From Planctomycetota bacterium (GTDB lineage Bacteria; Planctomycetota; B15-G4; SIAN01): a stretch of 64,000 nucleotides of DNA. How positions within the stretch are numbered: position 1 is the first letter of the stretch; each line of letters starts with the position of its first letter. A program made the position numbers and the translations under genes. The notes beneath the pieces are model-generated. The model made no database searches. It had not been told where the DNA came from and saw nothing but the letters and a program-made list of their open reading frames with translations. The stretch covers positions 543,223 through 607,222 of the forward strand of contig JANQQL010000050.1 of the NCBI GenBank assembly GCA_028289345.1. Direction: 5' to 3'. This document shows positions 18,199 through 27,087 of this stretch, one piece after another.

Positions 18199-21018
18199 TC
18201 AGGGGATCCGAATGCGGAACACCTGGGGGCCGTTGTCGTCGCGGACCTGAATGCGGTCGGGAATCACCGGTCCCCTCCGGTGAGACAAGGTGTATTCGCC
18301 GGGGCTCACACGGTAGGCCATTCGCGGAAGGTGGGCCTCCAAGCGAGGGATCTGGGTGCCCCGATGCCGGGCCTTGGGCGCTCCGCCCTCGCCCACGGAA
18401 ACAAGGGGTACCGAGAAGCCCCACTCCTCTTCGTGGGGACTGGGATTCGCAAGCTCGATCTCTAGAACGACCGACGCCAACCGTGGCAACGTCCACTCAT
18501 GGACGATGCCCGGTTCCCACCCGTCAATGGAGAGCATCTGCAGGGCTCCGGACTTGCGGAGATCCCCCGGCCACTGCACCCAGAGAAACGGGTCCGAAAT
18601 ATCGGCCAGAACTTCGAAAGTCCCGTCGTCCTGAACCGTTGCGACGTCCAGTTCTTCCCCGTGGGCCCAGTGTGGAGGGCCGCCATTGCCTGTCGAGCGA
18701 ACCAGGATTCCGGCGACCCCCGAGCCATCGAAGGCGCGCAGGCGTCCGCGGAACATCGGCTGTCTCGTGAAAGCCACGGTGGTTTCGACATGGCCGCTCT
18801 TCGGCATAGACAACATCCACCGCTTCTTTTCATAGCCCGGGGTCTCTAGGACGAGATCCCAGTTCCCCGCGAGCATCGATGTTTCCACGATGTTGCCGTC
18901 AAGGGATTGCCGGTATGGCTTGCGCAAGTGATGGTTTTCGGGTTTGTCCGCGGGGCCTCCGGTGATTCTCAAGCTTTCCGTGGGAATTGGGTCGCCGGTG
19001 CCTTCCTCCACGAGTTCCAGGCGGAGCTTGCCTTTGTGGTGAAGCGCGTTTGCGTAGTAGGGAACTGCCACGGAGTCGACCCACTCCGTCCAGAGCTCTT
19101 CTGCGGTCGGTTTCGGCTTCGCGGTGTGGACCACGGGCACGTAGGTCAACGGCGGAAGTTCGATGGACTCCGTCGCGTCTTTGTAGGGCCCGAACGGCCC
19201 CACCATCCCTCGCTCGTCCGCCTCTCGAAAGGACCCCGCCACGACGACCCAGTACGGAAGCTTTGGTACCTCGAATTCGAACTCACGCATCGAGTCGGTG
19301 GGGGAAAGCGTGTGGAAACGCACAGCACGGAGATCGTCGTGGACGTCGTCTTCGTTCAGGAAGACCCGCACCGTCGCTTGTTGCCTCTGCGGCTCGTCCG
19401 GGGTCAGAACAGGGTTCTGGATCCGGAAGGTCCCGTGCACCGCGAAAGCCTGTTTCGGTTCGAGGACAACCTCTAGTTGGGCACCATCGAAAAGCGGTTC
19501 TTCGACGCGCAGGGAGTGAGGGAGATATTTGGGCACCTGAATCTCGAGCGCTGCCACCGTTTCCGCGGGTCGATCCAGGAAGAGGGAGAACTTCACCTGT
19601 TGCCCAGGTCCCATGGGGGAGAGATCGAAGCTGTTCTCGTCTGTCGGTGCAGTGGCCATCGAAGACACGACCGCAGGGCGAGGCACTAATGCGTAGCTCG
19701 TCGCACTGCCATCCAGGAACTGAACGTGAGCGTTGTGGGCCCCTTGGCTCGGCGCGGGACGGTGGGTGCCCTCGACGATCGTCTTTACGTGGACGACCCA
19801 TTGAGGCGGTAACACGAGTTCTCGAAACTCGTTTGGGTCTTGCCACCAGTCCGGGAGCGAGTGCCGGTACCCATCGGCGGTCCAGACCGATGCAATGACG
19901 GTGGCCCGACCCGTGAGAGTGAACCTTCCGTCTGGTCCGGTCAGCGCCTCGCCGGGCTCCAGCTCGAAACCCTCCTCGCTGGGGCCGTGATAGATGGTGT
20001 TTTCGTTGCGCCGGCCCACCGCGTAGATCCGGCTCAGCAAGTGCTCGAGTCGTCCCGGATTCATGCTGACCAAGGCTCCCGCAACCGGCGTGCGATCTTG
20101 CGAGAGGACGATTCCGTGGCGTTGCTCCGGACTCTCGATGACGACGTCCGGCAGAGTCACTTCCTGTCCGTCGACGACTGAAGTGCGTTGGAAGGATTGA
20201 CTGTTGAAGAAGGTGAAGACCAGTGAGACCGAGAGGAAGTGCTCGGGGCTCGGTTGGCCATCGCGAATCCAGATCTTCCGAGCCCGGTCTCTGACCGCAT
20301 GGACGGAGTAATGTCCGTGCTCGTCGGTGATCCCGAGACTCTCTCGGAAAGTCTGTTCGAGACGGGCGAGCCCTGGGCTTGCGTGAGTCAAGAATACCTC
20401 GACCCCTTCGACCGGTTGGGAATGCTCGTTGACCACTCGACCGGAGATGGTGCCACCCCGCGCGGCCCGTAGCTCCAAGTGACGGGTCGCATTTTCCGGC
20501 AACCACGTGGCCGCCCACGTGATGGCATGGGGAGGTTGGCGCGCGCTCTCCACGATGACCGTGTCTTCCGGCAGGCCGTGGATGGTCGCCCGACCGAACT
20601 CGTCAGTCTTGCCCCGGGCGTAGTGGCGCATCCGGCGTTCGCTGAACACCTGGAACTCGATCTCTGGGAGCGGAGATCCAGTCTCATCGTCCACCACGCT
20701 CAGTTCGAGCACTCCCTCGTAGTTGCCCGGAATGTCCGCCTCCAGCGCGGGAGTCGTGGGGACATCGATTCGTTGCACCCGCGCGGTCGGGGATTCCTTT
20801 GGCGTCTCGTTCTCGGCGGTGACCAACGAAGCCGGGCCCACCGAGTTGGGACGTGAGGACTCTTGCGTGTCGGACTTCCCGGGGAGCGTCTTGCCTGGAT
20901 CCGGTTCGAGGAAGAAAAGGGCCACGCTCGCCAGTGTCCCCAGACAAGCGATGACCAGAAACGCGGAGAGGCCCCGGCCGGAGACCACGCGCTTCGAGGA
21001 GGATTGCCTGACAGTCAA
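18199..21018 (-). CDS. Large envelope protein with carboxypeptidase-regulatory-like repeats
   Basis: Membrane-anchored protein of about 939 residues. One transmembrane helix (GLSAFLVIACLGTLASVALF) follows a short basic tail, then a long extracytoplasmic part. Several Ig-like carboxypeptidase-regulatory (CarbopepD_reg) units are visible: 'ELSVVDDETGSPLPEIEFQV' with 'TDEFGRATIHGLPE', 'GTISGRVVNEHSQPVEGVEV' with 'ITDEHGHYSV', and 'GIVLSQDRTPVAGALVSM' with 'GPDGRFTL'. No enzyme domain is seen. I chose a TTG start at 21018, preceded by GGGGAAG, because it places the helix at the N-terminus; ATGs at 21207 and 21243 would add Arg-rich, non-coding-looking sequence. It is divergent from an ECF sigma operon and could be one of its targets, which is inference. 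Confidence 0.8.
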   Translation of the reverse strand: MTVRQSSSKRVVSGRGLSAFLVIACLGTLASVALFFLEPDPGKTLPGKSDTQESSRPNSVGPASLVTAENETPKESPTARVQRIDVPTTPALEADIPGNYEGVLELSVVDDETGSPLPEIEFQVFSERRMRHYARGKTDEFGRATIHGLPEDTVIVESARQPPHAITWAATWLPENATRHLELRAARGGTISGRVVNEHSQPVEGVEVFLTHASPGLARLEQTFRESLGITDEHGHYSVHAVRDRARKIWIRDGQPSPEHFLSVSLVFTFFNSQSFQRTSVVDGQEVTLPDVVIESPEQRHGIVLSQDRTPVAGALVSMNPGRLEHLLSRIYAVGRRNENTIYHGPSEEGFELEPGEALTGPDGRFTLTGRATVIASVWTADGYRHSLPDWWQDPNEFRELVLPPQWVVHVKTIVEGTHRPAPSQGAHNAHVQFLDGSATSYALVPRPAVVSSMATAPTDENSFDLSPMGPGQQVKFSLFLDRPAETVAALEIQVPKYLPHSLRVEEPLFDGAQLEVVLEPKQAFAVHGTFRIQNPVLTPDEPQRQQATVRVFLNEDDVHDDLRAVRFHTLSPTDSMREFEFEVPKLPYWVVVAGSFREADERGMVGPFGPYKDATESIELPPLTYVPVVHTAKPKPTAEELWTEWVDSVAVPYYANALHHKGKLRLELVEEGTGDPIPTESLRITGGPADKPENHHLRKPYRQSLDGNIVETSMLAGNWDLVLETPGYEKKRWMLSMPKSGHVETTVAFTRQPMFRGRLRAFDGSGVAGILVRSTGNGGPPHWAHGEELDVATVQDDGTFEVLADISDPFLWVQWPGDLRKSGALQMLSIDGWEPGIVHEWTLPRLASVVLEIELANPSPHEEEWGFSVPLVSVGEGGAPKARHRGTQIPRLEAHLPRMAYRVSPGEYTLSHRRGPVIPDRIQVRDDNGPQVFRIRIP

Positions 21019-21419
21019 CGCACTTCCCCGCCCATCGCTGTGTCGATCTCCCAGAGTTGGAGGGCGCTGCACAAGATTGATTCTCGGTGAGGGGAAGTCA
21101 CGGCGGTTGGGAAGACACCTTCGAGTGCGTTCATTTCGGCCATGACCCTGGACCGCTTCTGAGTCTGCGTTCGCCCAGAGACGACTGATTGTAAGACTCC
21201 TGTTCATTCGCCGCGCTTCCACGATGCTCCAGAAGGCCGTCAACGAACTCGAGGTTCTCGGACTGGGTCATGAGTTCGCTTCCGCTTCGCGGGATCGGCT
21301 CCGCCGTCCGGCCGGACTCCCCTGCCCTCGGGGCGGTCCCCGGAGGGGGATGAGCCGTTTTCCAAGCGTCCCGTCAAAAACTCTCGTCACTCAGCTCCCG
21401 AGCTTCGTCTGGACGGGCA

Positions 21420-22064
21420 GTGCAGGAGAAAGCGAGCGAGTTGAGTTCGGCCCGAGAACAGCGGACGAAGCACCTGATCGAGCGGATGGCCCGCGGCGAC
21501 GGACCGGCCTTCGACGAGATGGTGCGCCTTTGGGATGAGACGTTCCTCGCCCTGGGGTATCGGCTGCTGGGGGATGTGCACGAAGCGGAGGACGTTCGGC
21601 AGGTGGCGTGGATGCGCATCCAGGACCATCGCCGCAAGCTGGCGGACGTCGGCTCGCCGAGTTCGTGGATGTTCCAGGTGCTGATCAATCTGTGTCGAGA
21701 CCGAATTCGCCACTTCGGACGTTCGGGTTCGCTGGAAAGCCACCACGCGGAGTCGGAGGGGCTGGAAGAACGGTTGGCGGCTCCTCAGCTGACTCCCGCG
21801 GCGCGCCTGGAGGTGCAGGAGTCTCGGGATGCGGTGGCACAAGCCGTTGCCGGGCTTCCCGCTCCGCTGCGCGAATGCATCGTGCTCCGCCACTACCACG
21901 GCCAGTCCGTGTCTCAGATCGCGGCAATCGTGGGGCGACCGCGGACCACGGTGCACACTCATCTCACTCGTTCTCTGGAACAACTGGCCCGAACCCTCGG
22001 GCATTTGCGTGACGAAGATCGAACGGTTCCCCAAGAACCACCGAGGCCTTGCCATGAACTGTGA
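21420..22064 (+). CDS. ECF RNA polymerase sigma factor
   Basis: Sigma-70 family extracytoplasmic-function factor of 214 residues that directs RNA polymerase to its own regulon. Region 2 covers residues about 20-90 (FDEMVRLWDETFLALGYRLL, 'EAEDVRQVAWMRI', 'SSWMFQVLINLCRDRIR'). Region 4 covers about 135-195 (ALAGLP-type segment 'VAGLPAPLRECIVLRHYHG', then the helix-turn-helix 'SVSQIAAIVGRPRTTVHTHL'). An 11-base overlap with the downstream anti-sigma gene shows coupled synthesis. The third gene of the operon encodes a secreted protein. Confidence 0.92.
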   Translation: MQEKASELSSAREQRTKHLIERMARGDGPAFDEMVRLWDETFLALGYRLLGDVHEAEDVRQVAWMRIQDHRRKLADVGSPSSWMFQVLINLCRDRIRHFGRSGSLESHHAESEGLEERLAAPQLTPAARLEVQESRDAVAQAVAGLPAPLRECIVLRHYHGQSVSQIAAIVGRPRTTVHTHLTRSLEQLARTLGHLRDEDRTVPQEPPRPCHEL

Positions 22065-22701
22065 AACTGCAAAAGAACAACTGGCGCTGGCTCTTTATGA
22101 CGACCCGGAGCTCGAGGAACGGACCGAGTTGCAGCGGCATCTGAACAAGTGCTCGGCGTGTGGCGAAGTGTGGCAAGCTTTCCGGGAGACTCGCCGAAGT
22201 TTGGATGGGTTTCCTCTTCCCCCATCGGGTGCGGTGCCTCGATCGAGTGGGTCCACGGTTTCCGACCCGCGTCCGCATTTCTCGCGATGGAGGATGGTGG
22301 GGAGAGCTGCGGCGGCGGTGGTTTTGGTGGGGCTCTCCTTCTTCGGCTTGGCCTCCCTGGCGCGCTGGCAGATCGAGTTCCGCGACGGGGGCTTCTCCGT
22401 GCAGTGCGCCTGGAGCGATTCCGACGCACCACAGGCCGAGTCATTGACCGATCACTCGTGGCACCAGCAGTGGGCGCTGCGATTTGCTGAATTCGAACGA
22501 CGCCATGAGGAAGACTTGCTCGCGCTGACAGCGGCCATGGACCTGTCTCGCGAGCAGGATTCGCGGCGTCACTGGGAGCAGCTTCGGCAGCTCGAAGAGA
22601 ACACCAGCCGAGAGTTTCTCCTGGCGAGGAACGCGTGGGGGGAGCTGATCCACGCGGTGAACAATCGTGTGCCGTGGAATGGAGTGGTCATTCCGCGGTG
22701 A
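22054..22701 (+). CDS. Anti-sigma factor with zinc-finger (zf-HC2) domain
   Basis: Membrane anti-sigma of 215 residues that holds the sigma factor encoded just upstream. The N-terminal zinc-binding motif is RHLNKCSACGEVW, with H-x3-C-x2-C, preceded by MNCETAKEQL. One transmembrane helix is at about residues 83-103 (AAAAVVLVGLSFFGLASLA), followed by a charged periplasmic part, probably a coiled coil (EFERRHEEDLLALTAAMDL). The ATG lies within the sigma gene. Signal sensed is unknown. Confidence 0.88.
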   Translation: MNCETAKEQLALALYDDPELEERTELQRHLNKCSACGEVWQAFRETRRSLDGFPLPPSGAVPRSSGSTVSDPRPHFSRWRMVGRAAAAVVLVGLSFFGLASLARWQIEFRDGGFSVQCAWSDSDAPQAESLTDHSWHQQWALRFAEFERRHEEDLLALTAAMDLSREQDSRRHWEQLRQLEENTSREFLLARNAWGELIHAVNNRVPWNGVVIPR

Positions 22702-22842
22702 GACTGGCTTCTGAGGGACAACCAATGTCCGCGGAAGACAAACCCAACGAAATTCAATCGTGATGGCGAACCGCTTCTCCAGGGTCGCAGTGGACGGTCA
22801 AGCGACCCAGGGAAGCGCCGCGTGTCACAGGGAGGATCAACC

Positions 22843-23736
22843 ATGATGTGGATGTGCGTTGCCGTGGTGACGGCCATGACCTGTCAGGAGGTTCCGGGTG
22901 CGGGCTCGAGCGGGAACCGGTGGAGTCAGGATCCCGGGCGAGACCAGGTGCTCGAGGACCTGGCCGTGTTGGAACGCCTGCTCGCCAAGAGTCTCGCCGA
23001 GCAGGCCAAGGAAATCGCCGGGCCCTCAGAGGGCGTGAGCTTCTTCACTCCGAACACGCCGCGCTACTTGAACGGACTGACGGGTGGCGTGGCGCTCAAC
23101 ACGAACGGCTACTCCTATTTCGGCGGATCCGCTCGTCCGGATGTTCGCTCCGATTACTTGCCGGGAATCGGCGCCGTGCTGAGCTTGGATCTCAGCGTGC
23201 GGCTGGAGTTGGTGGAGGACGAAGAAGAGGAAAGCGATTCGAAAGTGGATCGCGAAGCGGATCTGTGGGATCAGGCGAAGGCAGAGATGGAAGGGGGTTC
23301 GACGGGTTTCGCCTGGTCGAAGGAGTCGGAGGGCGTCTACATGGTGGATGGCCAGTCGCTTCCCAACTCCCAGGAGAAGTTCGAGAAACTCACCTATCGC
23401 TACTCTGTTGATGCGCTTGCCGATCTCGAACACACCTTGCTGCGAATCCTCGCTGACTACGGCCACCGCGTCGATCTTCCCATGGGTGAGTCGTTGACCG
23501 TGTCCGTTCACCTGCGCCCCGGTCGCTTGGTCTCGGCGCCTTCCGGGGGAGGTTCGGGCGCTGGAGTCACGGTGGGTGCGTTGTTCCAGTACACCCGCGA
23601 CAACGCCAGCCGCTGGATCGTTCCGGGTCCTCGCCGTCTGGTTGTCGGGCTCGCCATGAAAGACTTGGTGGGCTACCGCGACTCACGTTTGGACTGGAGG
23701 GATGTGGAGGATCGAGCACGGGTGCATACGTTCTAG
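22843..23736 (+). CDS. Secreted hypothetical protein of the sigma operon
   Basis: Predicted exported protein of 297 residues that I do not recognise. It begins with a tandem ATG behind GGAGG and a hydrophobic start (MMWMCVAVVTAMTC) that looks like a signal peptide or lipobox-like sequence. The body has a Glu/Asp cluster (VEDEEEESDSKVDREADLWD) and segments such as 'YSVDALADLEHTLLRILADY' and 'GESLTVSVHLRPGRL', which fit a soluble alpha/beta domain. It lies 141 bases after the anti-sigma gene on the same strand, so it may share the operon. Its GGG-rich linker (APSGGGSGAG) is near residue 235. Confidence 0.75.
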   Translation: MMWMCVAVVTAMTCQEVPGAGSSGNRWSQDPGRDQVLEDLAVLERLLAKSLAEQAKEIAGPSEGVSFFTPNTPRYLNGLTGGVALNTNGYSYFGGSARPDVRSDYLPGIGAVLSLDLSVRLELVEDEEEESDSKVDREADLWDQAKAEMEGGSTGFAWSKESEGVYMVDGQSLPNSQEKFEKLTYRYSVDALADLEHTLLRILADYGHRVDLPMGESLTVSVHLRPGRLVSAPSGGGSGAGVTVGALFQYTRDNASRWIVPGPRRLVVGLAMKDLVGYRDSRLDWRDVEDRARVHTF

Positions 23737-24018
23737 GGAGTTGCTTTCGATGTTTGTGTCGGTGGGCCCGCTGCCGACAACGGTCCCTGGCTGGGGGCGG
23801 TTCAAAGAGCCCTCCGAAATCTTTGACTGCCGACCCCGAATCTCTCTCGCTGTTTTTGGTGTCGCTCGGAAGCAGCCTCGGTCCATGGGTTTCCCCTTTG
23901 ACCGAGGCTGTTGCCTTTTCCGACCGAGCCTTGACCGCTGCCCCTCGGTGTTGCACAACCGGCAGGGGGCCAACCTGCTCGGGGTGTGCCGGCGGTCAGA
24001 CAGCGGAAAGGAGCGGCG

Positions 24019-24495
24019 ATGGAAAGTGAACGAATCCAGGGCCAAATGCGGGAATTGATCGAGGGCAAGCCTTGGCTCGGACCGAGCGTGCTCGACATCC
24101 TGAAGCCGGTGACCGCGGCCCAAGCCGCCGCGAATCCCGTCCCTCACGTGCATGGGATCTGGGAGTTGCTGCTCCACCTGACTGAAACTCAGGAGTACCT
24201 GATGCGTCGCCTCGGCGGGGATCCTTGCCAGGGAGAGGTGCCCGAAGAGTACTGGCCCGAGGTTCCCGAGCCGACGGAGGATGCCTGGCAGGCGGCGATC
24301 GAAACGTTTCGTCGCAACGAAGGGCGCTTGCGGGATGCCGCAGCCCAGCGCCTCGAGAAGTCGCCGCTGGAAGAGCCGATCGTCCCGGGGGGCTTTTCCC
24401 TGTACGACACGTTGCACGGTCATTGCGAACACACCGCCTACCACGTGGGGCAAATGTCGCTGATGTATCGCACCCAGGTGGGTCGGTCGCGGTAG
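24019..24495 (+). CDS. DinB family protein
   Basis: Four-helix-bundle protein of 158 residues, probably metal-binding. The DinB signature His residues are seen: the His in 'PHVHGIWELLLHLTETQ' and two in 'HGHCEHTAYHVGQMSLM'. Such proteins (YfiT/BstA-like) include bacillithiol or other thiol transferases and uncharacterised stress proteins; the substrate cannot be told here. AAAGGAG precedes the ATG at 24019. Confidence 0.9.
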   Translation: MESERIQGQMRELIEGKPWLGPSVLDILKPVTAAQAAANPVPHVHGIWELLLHLTETQEYLMRRLGGDPCQGEVPEEYWPEVPEPTEDAWQAAIETFRRNEGRLRDAAAQRLEKSPLEEPIVPGGFSLYDTLHGHCEHTAYHVGQMSLMYRTQVGRSR

Positions 24496-24585
24496 TCGGT
24501 CAAAATGCTTGCAGTGGCGGAGGACGCGTTCCGGGGGCGTTATGATCGGAAGAGCCGTCCCGGCAACTGGGAGCGAGAACCGATC

Positions 24586-25362
24586 ATGTTGGCGCTTTAC
24601 CGTGGAGTTGTGACTGTCACCCTGCTGGCGCTGCTGAGCGCCGGGAGCTGGTTTGGGTACGAGTTCCTGTACAAGCACGAGCGAGAGCTTCGCGAACGGG
24701 ATGACAAGATCACGGAACAGGCGGAAGTGATCGGCGGGCTCGAGCAGGACCTCGAGCAAAAAGAACAGGTGATTCGCGAGAAAGAAGAGACGATTCAGCG
24801 TCTTGACCTGGCCAATCGGTTACTGAAGGTGGATCGCCGCATGGCCCACGTGGTGGTGATTGACCAGACCGACGGCGAAGAGGGGCAGCCAGGGACCACC
24901 AAGTTCAAGTTCGTCGAGGTGGACGCGGAAGGCAATCCTTTGGGGGAGGCCGAAGTCATCACCATCGAAGGGGACCTGCTGTACGTGGACGCCTGGGTGG
25001 TGAAGTTCGATGACTTGTTCGTCGAGCAGAACGACCCGCTGCGATCGGCCTCGCTGTGTTTGTTCCGGCGACTGTTTGGCGAACACGAGGCGCCGGTCAA
25101 CGGGGTGGTCTTGGATGATCCTGCCGGCCGTCCCGAGGCCTATGGTGGCGCGGGGGCGACCGAGTTCGAGGCGAAGATCTGGGATGAATTCTGGGAGTAC
25201 GCCAACGATCCGAAGAAAGCCGAACAGATGGGCATTCGAGCGGCGCACGGAGAAGCGCCCAGCATGAAGCTGAAGAAAGGCCATCTGTATCGACTGACCC
25301 TGCGTGCCTCCGACGGGCTGACCTTCGAACCCGAGAAAATCCCTGCAGGAATTTCGGAGTGA
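24586..25362 (+). CDS. Membrane-anchored coiled-coil protein
   Basis: Protein of 258 residues with one N-terminal transmembrane helix (VTVTLLALLSAGSWFGYEFL) followed by a coiled coil at about 28-75 (LRERDDKITEQAEVIGGLEQ), so the rest is probably outside the membrane. The later half is a soluble domain (VVVIDQTDGEEGQPGTTKFKF, 'GDLLYVDAWVVKFDDLFVE') that I do not recognise. The ATG at 24586 has GGGAGCG upstream. The TGA overlaps the GTG of the sulfatase-like gene as GTGA, so the two are translationally coupled. Confidence 0.8.
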   Translation: MLALYRGVVTVTLLALLSAGSWFGYEFLYKHERELRERDDKITEQAEVIGGLEQDLEQKEQVIREKEETIQRLDLANRLLKVDRRMAHVVVIDQTDGEEGQPGTTKFKFVEVDAEGNPLGEAEVITIEGDLLYVDAWVVKFDDLFVEQNDPLRSASLCLFRRLFGEHEAPVNGVVLDDPAGRPEAYGGAGATEFEAKIWDEFWEYANDPKKAEQMGIRAAHGEAPSMKLKKGHLYRLTLRASDGLTFEPEKIPAGISE

Positions 25363-26978
25363 GGGGATTCACGACCCTTCTTTCCTTGTTGGTGAAGCAG
25401 ACCTCGGTGTTTCGGCCCCGCTGGTTCTTGCAGAGCCCTTGGAAGGATGTTCCGAGGCGAAGGGAGGCACGAGGGCGCGGTGGGGTCTTGCCGATTGCTT
25501 CGCGCTGTGACGATTCTCCGATTTCCGCGGTGGTGACCAAACGCTCCCGTTGGTCGAGTGGGCGATGGGCGTGGCTGACGGTGGGAGTCTTGTCGACTGC
25601 CGGTTGCGGAGGAGAGTCAGGCACCTCCTCGAGAGCTTCGAATCCGAATGTCATCGTTGTGGTCATCGACACTCTTCGTGCGGATGCGCTGCCTTTGTAC
25701 GGCAATTCTCGCAACACGTCGCCGTTCCTGAGCAGGGTGGCGGAGTCCGGGGTGGTGTTCGACACCGCTTGGTCCGTGTCCTCTTGGACTGCGCCCGCGA
25801 CGGCCTCGATTCTGACGTCTTTGCATCCGTTCCAGCACCACGTGGAAAAGGGCTACCGGGCATACCAGCAACACCAGTCCGGGGACAACGAGCAGACCAT
25901 CAGCCTGTCGCGGATTCCGGACTCGATCGAAACCATCGCCGAAGCGTTTCATCGCCAGGGCTACGCGACCTTCGGGATTGCGGACAACCCGAACATCTCG
26001 CCGCGCATGGGATTCGAGCGAGGTTTCGATCGCTTCGAAATGACCGAGTACAAGTCCGCGCAACGGGTCAACGAGACTCTCGAGAGCTGGCTCGAGGAGA
26101 TTCGCGGGGCGGACTCTTTCTTCGTCTACCTGCACTACATGGACCCGCACATGCCTTACTTCCACCGGGCGCCTTGGTATGAGGGCTCGGACCCGTCGCT
26201 GGCAAAGGGAACGGTGGTGGGGGAGTCGCGCCGTACCGATTTGGAACCTCCGGCTGCGGCGGCGGTGAAGCGAGCGCGCAAGGGCGATCTGGAGCCGGTC
26301 AAAAAATTCCGGCAGGAGGCGCTGCATGCCTACGAGAGTGAAATTCTCTACGTCGATTTCATGATCCAGAACGCTCTCGAGCTTTTGAATTGGGAGGACG
26401 CGGTGGTCATCGTCACCTCGGACCACGGCGAAGAGTTTCTCGATCACGGCAACATTGGCCACGCGTTTCAGCTTTACAACGAGTTGCTGCAAGTCCCGAT
26501 GCTGGTGCGCTTGCCCGGAGCCGATGCGCCGCGAGGCCGCGTCGAACAGCCGGTGTCCGTGCTGGACGTGCTGCCCACGGCTCGCGACGCAGCCGGGCTG
26601 CCTGCGTCAGCACAGGATCAAGGGATCAGCTTGCTTCCGCTCATGGCCGGTGAGACTGGCGAACAGCGCACGTTTCTCGCGAGCCGTTTGCATCCTTTTC
26701 TGGCCGAGTACCGCTACAAGCGGGCGGTGGTCGATGGCAAGTACAAGCTCATCGCCGAAACTCCCGACGGGCCCCGCGAACTATTTGATTTGGACCGAGA
26801 CTCGCGAGAACTTCGCAACCTGGCCAAGGAACGCAAGGGGTTCGTGCAAAAGATGTTTGGCGCGATGCAATCCGCCATGGAGGCGCTTCCCGAATTCGAG
26901 GAAGCTACCGCGGAACCCGTGACATTGAGCGAAGAACAGCGCGAGTTGTTGGAAGCGCTGGGTTATACGGACAACTGA
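25359..26978 (+). CDS. Sulfatase-fold lipoprotein without FGly cysteine
   Basis: Alkaline-phosphatase-superfamily hydrolase of up to 539 residues. Core motifs: NVIVVVIDTLRADALPLYG (metal-binding Asp), 'SSWTAPATASILTSLHPF' at the nucleophile region, 'YLHYMDPHMPY' and 'VIVTSDHGEEFLDHGNIGH' (metal-binding Asp-His). The nucleophile segment lacks C/S-x-P-x-R, so it is unlikely to use formylglycine; a Thr nucleophile, as in phosphatase- or phosphotransferase-like members, is inferred. A lipobox (STAGC) follows 'RWAWLTVGVL', so the protein is envelope-anchored. The GTG at 25359 is the coupled start, but a later GTG, about 20 residues before the lipobox, would give a more typical signal peptide. Confidence 0.85.
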   Translation: MRGFTTLLSLLVKQTSVFRPRWFLQSPWKDVPRRREARGRGGVLPIASRCDDSPISAVVTKRSRWSSGRWAWLTVGVLSTAGCGGESGTSSRASNPNVIVVVIDTLRADALPLYGNSRNTSPFLSRVAESGVVFDTAWSVSSWTAPATASILTSLHPFQHHVEKGYRAYQQHQSGDNEQTISLSRIPDSIETIAEAFHRQGYATFGIADNPNISPRMGFERGFDRFEMTEYKSAQRVNETLESWLEEIRGADSFFVYLHYMDPHMPYFHRAPWYEGSDPSLAKGTVVGESRRTDLEPPAAAAVKRARKGDLEPVKKFRQEALHAYESEILYVDFMIQNALELLNWEDAVVIVTSDHGEEFLDHGNIGHAFQLYNELLQVPMLVRLPGADAPRGRVEQPVSVLDVLPTARDAAGLPASAQDQGISLLPLMAGETGEQRTFLASRLHPFLAEYRYKRAVVDGKYKLIAETPDGPRELFDLDRDSRELRNLAKERKGFVQKMFGAMQSAMEALPEFEEATAEPVTLSEEQRELLEALGYTDN

Positions 26979-27087
26979 TCGCGGCTCGCGACCGTCATAG
27001 TCTTTCTGCTCGTTGACGCGCCCGAGCCCTTTGTCAGTCCGCGCGACTCGGTTGACGTAAAGGCGATTCGAGAACTCCTGGCAGGGA